Shown here piece after piece: positions 9,747-17,846 of a DNA stretch of 23,806 bases. The notes under the pieces are model-generated. The model did no database searches. It was not told the origin of the DNA and saw nothing but the letters and a program-made list of their open reading frames with translations. The translations under genes and the position numbers were made by a program. The stretch's first letter is position 1, and every line of letters starts with the position of its first letter. Origin of the DNA: Palsa-870 sp035937155 (GTDB lineage: Bacteria; Chloroflexota; Dormibacteria; Dormibacterales; Dormibacteraceae); NCBI GenBank assembly GCA_035937155.1, contig DASYVJ010000064.1, positions 1-23,806 on the forward strand, written 5' to 3'.

Positions 9747-10867
9747 GTGACAGCGGAGCAGGTGCTTTGGTGCGGGGCCGGCCTGATCGTCATCGCAATC
9801 GTTTTCTACGACCTCTTCGAGACGGTCGTGCTGCCACGTCCAGCGGTTGGTAGGGTGCAGCTGGCGCGCAAGCTGGTGCGGCCGATGTGGTTGGTGTGGC
9901 GTTGGGTCAGCCAGCGCACTACGCGCCTCGAGCGCAGCGAGACGCGTCTCGCGGCCTTCGCTCCGATCGCGCTGCTCAGCCTGTTCTTCGTCTGGGCGGC
10001 TGCGCTGGTCGTGGGTTATGGCCTGCTCCTGACTGGGCTCAGAGACCAGATCCGCCCCGTCCCGCAGGATTTGATCACGACGATCTACATCTCCGCCAGC
10101 ACCCTCGTGCCGCTCGCCTACGGCGACTTCGTCCCGGAAGGTGCCCTGGCGCGGGCGGTGATCATCGCGGAGAGCGCGACCGGCGTCGGCGTCGCCGCTC
10201 TCGCGATCACACTGCTCTTCTCCCTCTACGAGTCGTTTCGGGCACGAGAGGAGCTGGTCGTCTCGCTCGACGCCCTGGCAGGCGCCCCGCCATCTGGCGT
10301 TCAGATCCTCGAGAATTCCTCGCTCCATGGCATGCGCCCGGAGCTCAAAGACACTTTCGATGAGTGGCGCCGGTGGTCGGCCATGGTGCTGGAAAGCCAT
10401 CTCGCTTATCCGCTGCTCATCTATTTCCGGTCCAGCCACGACAACGAGGCCTGGATCAACTCGTTCGGTGCTGTGATGGACGCGGCGATTCTCATCATCA
10501 GCACCGTCAAAGACGACTCGGAGGGCCCGGCGCGGCTTATGTACAAGTCGGCAGCCACCTGGTCGAGGACATGAACTGGGTCTTTCGCTTCAAGGGCGCG
10601 GATGACCCGATCGTTGAACATGCCGAATACAAGGTTGCGGTGGAGCGGCTGGTCAAGGCCGGTTACGTGATCCGCGACGTTGAGGCGGGGTGGAAGCAGT
10701 TTGGCGAGCTGCGTTCCATTTACGCCACCCCGCTCAATCGGATGGCGAGCTGGCTTGCGATTCCACCCGCGGAGTGGATCGGGGACCGCTCGTATCTACC
10801 GCATCGGAAGAGGTCGTCCCGGCTTCGCCTCCGCAGACCCGCCACTGGCGAAGCAAAATCGTCTTAA
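9747..10867 (+). pseudogene. Ion-channel family membrane protein (two-helix pore type) with one frameshift
   Basis: Membrane channel-like protein of about 374 residues if the frame is repaired. GTG at 9747 opens directly on a hydrophobic helix; no ribosome site is visible, so it may be leaderless. Order: helix at residues 4-24, helix at about 66-97, re-entrant pore segment at about 108-130 with TLVPLAYGD (residues 119-127), helix at about 135-158, then a cytoplasmic domain. The pore plus the following helix resemble the Ion_trans_2 potassium-channel module, but the filter is AYGD rather than GYGD. The first frame stops just after 10570 (ATWSRT). The expected continuation (HLVEDMNWVFRFKG to the TAA at 10867) is in the next frame, with the switch near 10554-10556. 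One missing C in a short C run explains it. Real pseudogene or assembly error cannot be told apart here. Confidence 0.8.
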
Positions 10868-11268
10868 GACTGCGGTCGCATGACCTGCAGTTGCAGCTGC
10901 AGAGTGCCGGTGCTCGGCACCCGCACCTGGCTGGGCTGGACACTTCCGGCTTGCGATGGCGGCGCGGCGGTGACCGAATAGCTGCCCGGGTCGAGGTGTA
11001 GGGCAAACATACCCCTCGCGTCGAGCTGGGTCCGAACATCCGGCTTACCCGTCTGCGAGAAGACGACGAACATGGCCTGGATTGGCGGGTCGCATGGATC
11101 GCCGGGTGGGCATGGGAACGACGCTCCGCGATCGAGAACACCGCGCACGTTCAGCGCGGCCTCTCCCGTTGGGCTGGCGGCGGCCGGCCCGGTTGGCCCC
11201 GGCGGAATGGAGCCGCAGGCCAGGGCGCTGACGAGAAAAAGAGCGAACACCACGACCGGGCCGCGCAT
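10864..11268 (-). CDS. Probable secreted lipoprotein with a transthyretin/carboxypeptidase-regulatory-like domain
   Basis: 134 residues from the ATG at 11268; a GTG one codon upstream (11271) has slightly better spacing from AGGA and is an alternative. The N-terminus is a signal sequence ending SALAC (Cys18), an imperfect lipobox with Leu at -2, so lipid attachment is likely but not certain. A Pro/Gly/Ala linker follows. The C-terminal half shows the pattern TQLDARGMFALHLDPGSYSV, typical of small beta-sandwich domains of the carboxypeptidase regulatory type. Two Cys (in FPCPPGDPC) may form a disulfide. No enzymatic motif is seen. Its TAA overlaps the TAA of the plus-strand channel gene tail-to-tail within one TTAA. 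Confidence 0.75.
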   Translation of the reverse strand: MRGPVVVFALFLVSALACGSIPPGPTGPAAASPTGEAALNVRGVLDRGASFPCPPGDPCDPPIQAMFVVFSQTGKPDVRTQLDARGMFALHLDPGSYSVTAAPPSQAGSVQPSQVRVPSTGTLQLQLQVMRPQS

Positions 11269-11290
11269 CACGCTTTGATCCTACGACCGG

Positions 11291-11326
11291 AGAAAAGAAC
11301 CGGGGCCGGCGCTGTGCCGGCCCCGG
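11291..11326 (-). terminator. Intrinsic terminator of the Asp-box protein gene
   Basis: A perfect 11-base-pair stem (11300-11310 with 11316-11326) with a 5-base loop is followed, on the minus strand, by TTCTTTTCT (11299-11291). It lies 25 bases after the stop codon at 11351. This is a standard rho-independent terminator and also separates the gene from the lipoprotein gene downstream on the same strand. Confidence 0.88.
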
Positions 11327-11350
11327 GGGCCTAGGTAGTTGTCGGTGCTC

Positions 11351-14300
11351 TTACCCGAAGAAGTTGAAGACGCTGGTCATGAACGCTGCGCGCTGTGCCG
11401 CCGTCCCGTACTCCTCAAAGGGGAAGGCCAGGAAGACGACCTTGTAGGTACCGCTGAAGGAGAGGCCGTCCGGCTTGCCGGCGTCGTCTGTGAAGATCGC
11501 CGTAGCGCCGGCGTTGACCCCGACCTCGTCCATGAAGCTGTTGGCCAGCACGGTCGTGTCAAGTGGCACGGCACCGACACTGTTCGTGATCGATCCGGCG
11601 ACCCCGTTGACGTTCTTGGTCGCGATGTCGTTCATCGTCGCGTCGTTCCAGCTCACGTGCAGGTAATTGGCGACGAACGAAGTGCTACCGCCGGCTTGAT
11701 CCAGCAGGTCCTGTCCGGACATGAAGATCCGGCCGCCGTTGTCCAGGAACGCCTTGAGCTGCGGCTCGTAGATCGTGATTGGCGACGGGTAGCTGTTGCC
11801 GGTGAACCACACGACGTTGCTGAACGACATCAGGTAGTTCTGCGGCAGGTTCTTGTCGGTGCCCAGATCCCACAGGCTGAACTGAATTCCAGCCGTGGTG
11901 AGCGCGGTTGTGTAGTAGGAGTTCACGTCGGCGTTCTTGCTCGATGAAGGAACGAACGAGTCGTCATCGACCAGCAGCGTGGCCACTGCGACTGCGATCG
12001 TCTTGATGGACGCAGACGCGCTCACCGTTGGGCTGCCTACGGATGTTGCGGTTACCGTCGCTGTGCTCGTCGCACCGTTCGCGGCGTTGGCCGGTACATC
12101 CACCTTGATGCACACGTTTGTGGATTGGCCGGCGGTCAGCGCCGGTGTGGTGGTCAATGCAGTGGTGCACGTTGCGTCGAGGAAGCTGACCGCGAACGTG
12201 CCGCCGGTGGATGACATCGTGTAGCTGTCGGTCTTGTAGCCGCGGTTGCTGATCGTCACCTGGTAGGTGACGCTCTTTCCGACCTTCGCCCCGTCGGTCT
12301 GGGCGGCCGGCACGATGGTGACTGCGAACGGAGGCGCGATGGGCGTGACGGTCGGCGAGCCGTTGGCCGACGGCCCTTGGGCCGAGATCACGCGGAACTG
12401 ATCGTTGACGATGGACTTCACGCCAGCTTCCAGAGTCGAGTCGATGCGCACGGTCAAGTGCACCGCGAAGCTGCCGCCGTTGGTGGTCGGCACGGGGTTG
12501 GTGACGTTCGGCTTTGGCACGCTAGCCGGGACCGTCTTGCCAGACCACGTGACGTGGCCGTTTGAGTACGTCCCACCGTTGTCGGCCGAGACGAACGAGG
12601 TGTGAGCCGGGATCGTGTCGCGAATCTCGACACCGGTAGCGTCGGCGGCGCCGATGTTGTGCACCGTCAGCGTGTAGTCGATGTTGCTGCCTGGGCCGAC
12701 AGGAACCCCTGCGTCAGTCTTGGTGAGCACCAGGGCCGGCGCCGCTGCTGAGGTGTCCTGGATGGACCACGCGCTGCGACCGTGCGTCCCGGCGACGATC
12801 ACGCGGTGGAACGTGTCGAGGTCGAGCTGGTTGATCGCCACGACTGGGAATCCGGTTCCCATCGAGTACCAGTTGCCCCCGCCGTTGTAGGTCACGAAGG
12901 CGCCGACGTCGGTGCCGGCGTAGAGGGTGTTCGGGTAGGAGGGGTCGAGGACCAGCGAGTTGACCGGAGTGTCCGGCAGGTTGCTGCTGATGTCCTGGAA
13001 GCTCTGGCCGCCGTCATTGGTCGAGAAAACGTGGCCAGGCCGCTTCGGCGTCGCGGCATTGAAGCCGGCGTATGCGACGTAGGCGACGCGGTAGTCGCTG
13101 CGGTCGACGGCGATCTGTGACACCGGCCGCCGCGGCAGCTTGGTGTCGCTGTGCTGGCCGTCGCCGTTGCCGTTCTGTCCCGAGCTGCCCAGAAGCATCC
13201 AGGTCGGCGACGAGCTGACCTGCGCGTCGGGGCTCATGTAGACGAGTCCGTCCAGCGAGCCGGTGTAGACGGCGGTGCCGCCACCGACTCCGATCGCCGA
13301 CAGCGCGCAGTCGCGTGCTCCGTTCGGGGCGGGGCCGGTGCATCCGCTGGTGAGGTCGGGGCTGATGAGGGTGAACCTGACGTCCGCGGCGGACGGCGCG
13401 TTCGCGTTGTTGGTGCGGTACAGCCGGTAGGTGCCGGCGTACAGCTGGCTGGGGTTGAGCTGGTTCAGGACCAACGGAATGTAGAACTCCGACCGGTCGC
13501 TGGTGTTGATCCCGTTGGTGATGGCCTGGTTCGTGAAGAACCCGCCGCCGCCATCGCTGATGCGCCAAGGCGAAACACCGAAGTACGTGCCGTAGACAAA
13601 GTGCCAGTTCGTCGGGTCGACCTGAACCTGGCCGCCGTCGCCAGACGCCATGTCGTACCACAGGGGCAGGCCGGCCGCCTTGCGCACGGTGCCGTTGTCC
13701 TGGGTGCCGCCCCAGAAGCGCGCGGTCCGCGTTGGGTTGTTGGCGATCGAGCTGAACTGGGTGATCGCGAGCCCGTTCGTGCTGCCGTCAGGCACGCCGT
13801 TCAGGTCCACCCAGTCGTTGGCGCTCAGCGGGTCGGACGCGTTCGGCCGGCCGCCGCGGGTGGTGCTGTACCAGACGCCGCCGTCCGAGCCGATCAGCAC
13901 GTTGGCGGTGTTGTTGGGGTCGAATGCCAGCGCGTGAAAGTCGGGGTGCTGGTCCCAGCCGAGGTTCTTCCAGGTCATGCCACCGTCGTCGGAGCGGAAT
14001 ACGCCGCCCGACTGAGGCGACAGGTTGTAGCCGAACGAGCCGGCCGCGAAAACGACGTTGGAGTTGGTCGGGTCGGTCTCGATGACGTTGTCGTAGAAGC
14101 ACTGTGTGCCGCAGTAGTCGAGGACGCTGTCCTCTGGCAGCGCGCCGCCTGTCGGCAGAGCGGCCCAGCTGGCGCCCTGGTCCGTGGACTTGAACAGGCG
14201 AGAGGCGTGGTGATTGCCGGCGTTGTCGATCCAGTCAAAGCCCGTGTACAGGACAGCAGGCTTGTCGACCGGGTGGGAGAGTCCGATGTTGAACCGGGTC

Positions 14301-15328
14301 AGCCCAGCGGCAAAGTTGGCATCTGCCGGCAGCCCGTTCATGATCGGCGCCCAGCTCTTGCCGCCGTCGGTGCTCTTGTAGATCTTGTCGCCCCAGAACG
14401 AGGAGTACAGGATCTTGCTGTTCAGGGGATCCATCTGCAGCTCGGTGGCTCCGAGGGACCCCGCGGGGGCCTCTTTCAAAAGCTTCCAGGTCACGCCCCC
14501 GTTGTTCGATTCCCAGATCCCGAACTTTGAGTGAATTGGGGGCGATACACGGCGGTCACCGCCGCGACCGCGCAGGACCGAGGCGTACAGGTGGCCGGCG
14601 TTGGTTGGGTCAACCGCCAGGCGCGAGATGGACACGCCGGCGAAGTAGTCGCCGGAAACGTGCTTCCAGGTCATACCGCCGTCGGTCGACTTCAGGATGC
14701 CGTTGCCGAAGTAGCTGTCGCCGGAGAGGGCACCTTCGCCGGTGCCGTCGTAGACGATGAGGTCATTGGAAGGTGCGACGGCCAGCGCGCCCGTCGACAG
14801 CGATGGGAGCATGTCGGTCCGGTTCGTCCAGTTTCCGGTGGCCGCGTCGTAGGTCCAGATGCCGCCTTGCGCGGCGCCGAGGATGAACGTGCCGTCCTTG
14901 CGGATCACCAGCGCGCCAATTCGGCCGGCTTCGGCGGTTAATGCGCCGTCGCTGCGCTGGATCTGCCCGATGGGCGCCGGGCCCAAGGAGGTCCAGGCAT
15001 TGTTGAAGGTGATCGGGCCACTCGATGCCTTGGGGGTTTTGCTGATCGCTTCGGCGACATTGGCCGCCTTGGCTCTGTCCGCGCCTGCCTGCTCGACGCT
15101 CAGCTTCGTGTCACCCGCGGTCCGGCGGGTGGTGAACGCCTGGTCGAGAGCCAGCAACCGAGCCTCGGTCTCGTCGTCCAGCTGTGGATATGGCGTGCCA
15201 GGGATCATCACCGGCGCATCTCCGATCGGCGACGGCACGACAGTCGCCATGCCAGGACCCACGCCGGCCGCAAAGATCGCGACGCTCAAAACGGACGCGC
15301 TTATCCAGCGCAGCACACCCTTCCCCAT
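11351..15328 (-). CDS. Large secreted Asp-box (BNR/sortilin-like) repeat protein with DUF11-like and GATase-like C-terminal domains
   Basis: Exported protein of 1325 residues. The ATG at 15328 has GGAGAGG just upstream and opens a clear signal peptide (MGKGVLRW, hydrophobic core, cleavage around GMA). Residues about 120-860 form a beta-propeller-like region with Asp-box repeats: STDGGMTW (~217), NNGGVTW (~277), STDGGKSW (~322), STDQGASW (~383), SDDGGMTW (~450) and TNDGGQSF (~773), as in sialidase, GH74 and VPS10-type proteins. Around 865-1000 is a DUF11-like adhesion repeat (TKTDAGVPVGPGSNIDYTLT, then VEIRDTIPAHTSFV). At about 1000-1110 is a second Ig-like domain. The last ~210 residues (ATLLVDDDSF onward) resemble a glutamine-amidotransferase-like fold with LKAFLDNGGRIFMSGQDL. 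No LPXTG or membrane anchor is seen. Possible roles are polysaccharide binding or cleavage; no catalytic residue is proven. Confidence 0.88.
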   Translation of the reverse strand: MGKGVLRWISASVLSVAIFAAGVGPGMATVVPSPIGDAPVMIPGTPYPQLDDETEARLLALDQAFTTRRTAGDTKLSVEQAGADRAKAANVAEAISKTPKASSGPITFNNAWTSLGPAPIGQIQRSDGALTAEAGRIGALVIRKDGTFILGAAQGGIWTYDAATGNWTNRTDMLPSLSTGALAVAPSNDLIVYDGTGEGALSGDSYFGNGILKSTDGGMTWKHVSGDYFAGVSISRLAVDPTNAGHLYASVLRGRGGDRRVSPPIHSKFGIWESNNGGVTWKLLKEAPAGSLGATELQMDPLNSKILYSSFWGDKIYKSTDGGKSWAPIMNGLPADANFAAGLTRFNIGLSHPVDKPAVLYTGFDWIDNAGNHHASRLFKSTDQGASWAALPTGGALPEDSVLDYCGTQCFYDNVIETDPTNSNVVFAAGSFGYNLSPQSGGVFRSDDGGMTWKNLGWDQHPDFHALAFDPNNTANVLIGSDGGVWYSTTRGGRPNASDPLSANDWVDLNGVPDGSTNGLAITQFSSIANNPTRTARFWGGTQDNGTVRKAAGLPLWYDMASGDGGQVQVDPTNWHFVYGTYFGVSPWRISDGGGGFFTNQAITNGINTSDRSEFYIPLVLNQLNPSQLYAGTYRLYRTNNANAPSAADVRFTLISPDLTSGCTGPAPNGARDCALSAIGVGGGTAVYTGSLDGLVYMSPDAQVSSSPTWMLLGSSGQNGNGDGQHSDTKLPRRPVSQIAVDRSDYRVAYVAYAGFNAATPKRPGHVFSTNDGGQSFQDISSNLPDTPVNSLVLDPSYPNTLYAGTDVGAFVTYNGGGNWYSMGTGFPVVAINQLDLDTFHRVIVAGTHGRSAWSIQDTSAAAPALVLTKTDAGVPVGPGSNIDYTLTVHNIGAADATGVEIRDTIPAHTSFVSADNGGTYSNGHVTWSGKTVPASVPKPNVTNPVPTTNGGSFAVHLTVRIDSTLEAGVKSIVNDQFRVISAQGPSANGSPTVTPIAPPFAVTIVPAAQTDGAKVGKSVTYQVTISNRGYKTDSYTMSSTGGTFAVSFLDATCTTALTTTPALTAGQSTNVCIKVDVPANAANGATSTATVTATSVGSPTVSASASIKTIAVAVATLLVDDDSFVPSSSKNADVNSYYTTALTTAGIQFSLWDLGTDKNLPQNYLMSFSNVVWFTGNSYPSPITIYEPQLKAFLDNGGRIFMSGQDLLDQAGGSTSFVANYLHVSWNDATMNDIATKNVNGVAGSITNSVGAVPLDTTVLANSFMDEVGVNAGATAIFTDDAGKPDGLSFSGTYKVVFLAFPFEEYGTAAQRAAFMTSVFNFFG

Positions 15329-15554
15329 CTTCCTCTCCACGCGTAACAGCACCCGAATCGAGGTGTCCCTCGACACCTCATGAAACGGATCTACTGTGTC
15401 AAAGGCCCAGAAACAATGTCAAGTGAATAAGCCGCTGACCCGTCCCGAGCGATCCATGACATTCGTCCCATGACATCAAGCTTCTTCAGGGATTCATTGA
15501 GTGGGTGATCGGAGGCACGCCACCCCGCTGGGCTAACGTAGGGACCGTCCCCTC
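15329..15554. promoter_or_regulatory. Divergent control region between the Asp-box gene and the debranching-enzyme gene
   Basis: This 226-base gap must hold both promoters. It contains an 8-base perfect inverted repeat with a 4-base loop (15360-15379), four TGTCA/TGACA half-sites (15397-15401, 15417-15421, 15457-15461 region and 15471-15475 region) and a 9-base direct repeat CCATGACAT at 15454-15462 and 15468-15476. No convincing -10/-35 pair was recognised. The A/T content is higher than in flanking coding sequence. Confidence 0.5.
15360..15379 (-). promoter_or_regulatory. Inverted repeat in the leader of the Asp-box gene
   Basis: GAGGTGTC (15360-15367) pairs perfectly with GACACCTC (15372-15379) around a 4-base loop, ending 32 bases before the Asp-box gene start. 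It could be an operator or a hairpin in the 5' leader; the sequence does not say which. Confidence 0.4.
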
Positions 15555-17819
15555 ATGAAGCAAGGCAAACGCCTGCCCGGCAACAAAGCTGTGAGAACCG
15601 GCCCCGCACTGGGCCATATCGCCCTCGACAGTGAGGCTCGATGGTCGCCATGGCGAACGCTGATCTCGGCTGTCCACGCGCATCCGTCGGTCAAGATCAA
15701 CCATGGCGCGACGTTCCTGGTGACCGATCAACAAGGCTCCATCCCGCACGACGCTCACGACTACGGCCTCTACTCCTCAGACACGCGCTTTCTGTCGCGG
15801 CACGAGCTCAGGCTGAACGGCCGGCGGCCTGAGTCGGTCGCCTCGGTCCGCCTTTCATTTCGACACGCGCGCTGGCACATGATCGCCGACAACGTCGCCG
15901 GTTTCGGCGGCGATATGCGCGACGCGCGCGCAGCCGTCACCCTCGACAGGCTCGTCAGCTTCCACCGCCTCCACGAGGATCTTTCGCTCAACACTTTTGG
16001 TCGCACGCCGCTGTCTGTGCTGCTCGAGATCGCTCTCGAGAGCGACTTTGCCGACCTGTTCGAAGTCCGTCAAAAGCAGTGGCAGCGCCGGGCCGACCTC
16101 AACACGTGGTGGGTGGGACCCAACAGCCTGGAGGCGCGCTACGCCAACAAAGACTTCGTCCGCCGGTGCCTGGTCCGCGCGCTGACCGACCGGAGCGGGA
16201 TCACGTACGCAAACGGCGCGCTGCGCATCCCCATCGACTTGATACCAGGCCAGGAGTGGCGGCTATGTTTGCAGTACGACCTGCTGACCGACGACAAGCA
16301 GCTGCCGCCGGTCGCCTCACAATGCCCGATCGCCGGCGAGGATTTCGATCCCGTGCTCGAGGCGCGCAGCTGGCAGGTCTCCGTCTCCCAGATCGAGCCC
16401 GCGGACCTCAGGCTGAAGTTCGCCTACGAGCGGGCGATCGAGGACCTCGCTGCACTGCGACTCCACGAGCAAGATGCGTCCAACGACCATTGGATGCCTG
16501 CCGCCGGACTGCCCTGGTTCATGGCTTTGTTCGGCCGTGACTCCGCGATCGCTTCGCTACAAGCGATGATCGCCCATCCTGCGGTTGCGATTGGGACTCT
16601 GGAGAACCTTGCGAAATGGCAGTCGGACGTCGACGACCCGGAGCGTGATGCGGAGCCGGGCAAGATGCCGCACGAGCTGCGCGTCGGCGAGTGGGCGCAC
16701 TTCGGGATCGTGCCGCACCGCCCGTATTACGGCACCGCCGACGCCACACCTCTATATCTGCTGTTGCTCGCCGAGAACTATCGCTGGCTTGGTGACGCCG
16801 CCTCACTCATGCCGTTCAAACCAGTTGCAGAGCGATGCCTGGAATGGATCGACAAACACGGCGACCGCGACGGCGACGGATTCCAGGAATACGCTCCTCG
16901 GACTCCGCGTGGCTACCGCAACCAGTCGTGGCGGGACGCGCACGATGGCGTGCTCGATGAGACAGGCGCGTTTCCGGAGCTGCCCATCGCGATGGTCGAG
17001 CTCCAGGCCTACGCGTACGGCGCGAAGCTGCACATGGCTCCGCTCTTCGAAGCCTGGGGAGACCATGAGCGCGCTGCGCGTCTCGTACACGAAGCGGCGA
17101 CTCTACGGCAGCGCTTCATCGCGGACTTCTGGCTTGAATCGCCCGGCGAGCTTGCCTTCCTCCTCGATGGTCACAAGAAGCCGGTCAGAACCGTCGTGTC
17201 AAACCCGGGCCACTGCTTGTGGATGGGGATCCTGGACGGCGAGCGAGGCCGAGTCGCAGGCCGGCGGCTGCTCCAACCCGACCTCTTCACCGGTTGGGGG
17301 CTGCGCGTGCTGTCGGACCAGCATCCGTCTTACGACCCACACTCGTATCAGCGTGGTTCGGTGTGGCCCCACGACACCGTGATTGCAGCGGCGGGCCTTC
17401 GGCGTTACGGCCTTGTCGAGGAGGCGTGGACCCTGATCGACGGGCTGCTCTCGGCCGTGATGTGCTTTGAGGACATCCAGATGCCGGAGCTCTTCTCGGG
17501 CCTACCGAGGAAGGAGTTCGCGGTACCGGTGCCCTATCGCATGGCCAACGTCCCCCAGGCGTGGTCGGCTGGCTGCGTGCTGCAGATGGTGCGCGTGCTG
17601 CTCGGGCTGGAGCCGGATGTGCCGGCCGGCCGCCTGTACCTCGACCCCGCCCTTCCTCCCTGGTGTCCCACCTTCGAGCTCAACAAGTTGCATCTCGGGA
17701 AGCACGAGGTGCGCTTGAGCGTTCGTCGCGAGGAAGACGGTACGTGCTCCGTGGATGCCGATGCGAGCCCGGGCCTGGAGATCGTCCGAGGCACCCCACC
17801 CTGGCTGGAACTAGGGTGA
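15555..17819 (+). CDS. Glycogen debranching-type amylo-alpha-1,6-glucosidase (GDE_N_bis plus six-hairpin glycosidase domain)
   Basis: Probably hydrolyses alpha-glucosidic linkages in the cytoplasm: glycogen branch stubs, trehalose or a related alpha-glucan. 754 residues from the ATG at 15555; the ribosome site is weak, and the first ~35 residues are probably a flexible extension. The N-terminal beta domain (about 45-240) has HGATFLVTDQQG and DYGLYSSDTRFLSRHELRL, typical of GDE_N_bis. The catalytic (alpha/alpha) barrel (about 290-700) has LFGRDSAI (~324), the GKMPHELR segment, DRDGDGFQEY, NQSWRDAHDGV (~455-463, with the likely catalytic acid), HDTVIAAAGL (~606) and NVPQAWSAG. It is followed 27 bases later by a GT4 glycosyltransferase, probably as an operon. 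No signal peptide is seen. The exact substrate is uncertain because this family includes enzymes annotated for trehalose and for glycogen. Confidence 0.88.
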   Translation: MKQGKRLPGNKAVRTGPALGHIALDSEARWSPWRTLISAVHAHPSVKINHGATFLVTDQQGSIPHDAHDYGLYSSDTRFLSRHELRLNGRRPESVASVRLSFRHARWHMIADNVAGFGGDMRDARAAVTLDRLVSFHRLHEDLSLNTFGRTPLSVLLEIALESDFADLFEVRQKQWQRRADLNTWWVGPNSLEARYANKDFVRRCLVRALTDRSGITYANGALRIPIDLIPGQEWRLCLQYDLLTDDKQLPPVASQCPIAGEDFDPVLEARSWQVSVSQIEPADLRLKFAYERAIEDLAALRLHEQDASNDHWMPAAGLPWFMALFGRDSAIASLQAMIAHPAVAIGTLENLAKWQSDVDDPERDAEPGKMPHELRVGEWAHFGIVPHRPYYGTADATPLYLLLLAENYRWLGDAASLMPFKPVAERCLEWIDKHGDRDGDGFQEYAPRTPRGYRNQSWRDAHDGVLDETGAFPELPIAMVELQAYAYGAKLHMAPLFEAWGDHERAARLVHEAATLRQRFIADFWLESPGELAFLLDGHKKPVRTVVSNPGHCLWMGILDGERGRVAGRRLLQPDLFTGWGLRVLSDQHPSYDPHSYQRGSVWPHDTVIAAAGLRRYGLVEEAWTLIDGLLSAVMCFEDIQMPELFSGLPRKEFAVPVPYRMANVPQAWSAGCVLQMVRVLLGLEPDVPAGRLYLDPALPPWCPTFELNKLHLGKHEVRLSVRREEDGTCSVDADASPGLEIVRGTPPWLELG

Positions 17820-17846
17820 CGGCGCCGGATCGAGTGTTTTAAGGAT

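Noticed and set aside
9720..10439. Upstream extension of the nitroreductase frame
   Set aside because: It is antisense to the channel gene; the family start with a ribosome site is at 9719.
11300..11326. GC palindrome near 11300 as a mobile-element end
   Set aside because: The T-tract on the minus strand and position just after a stop codon make it an ordinary intrinsic terminator; no paired second end is seen.
13151..14530. Plus-strand open frame opposite the Asp-box gene
   Set aside because: Val/Arg/Ala-rich translation without motifs; the minus-strand frame has repeats, a signal peptide and a terminator.
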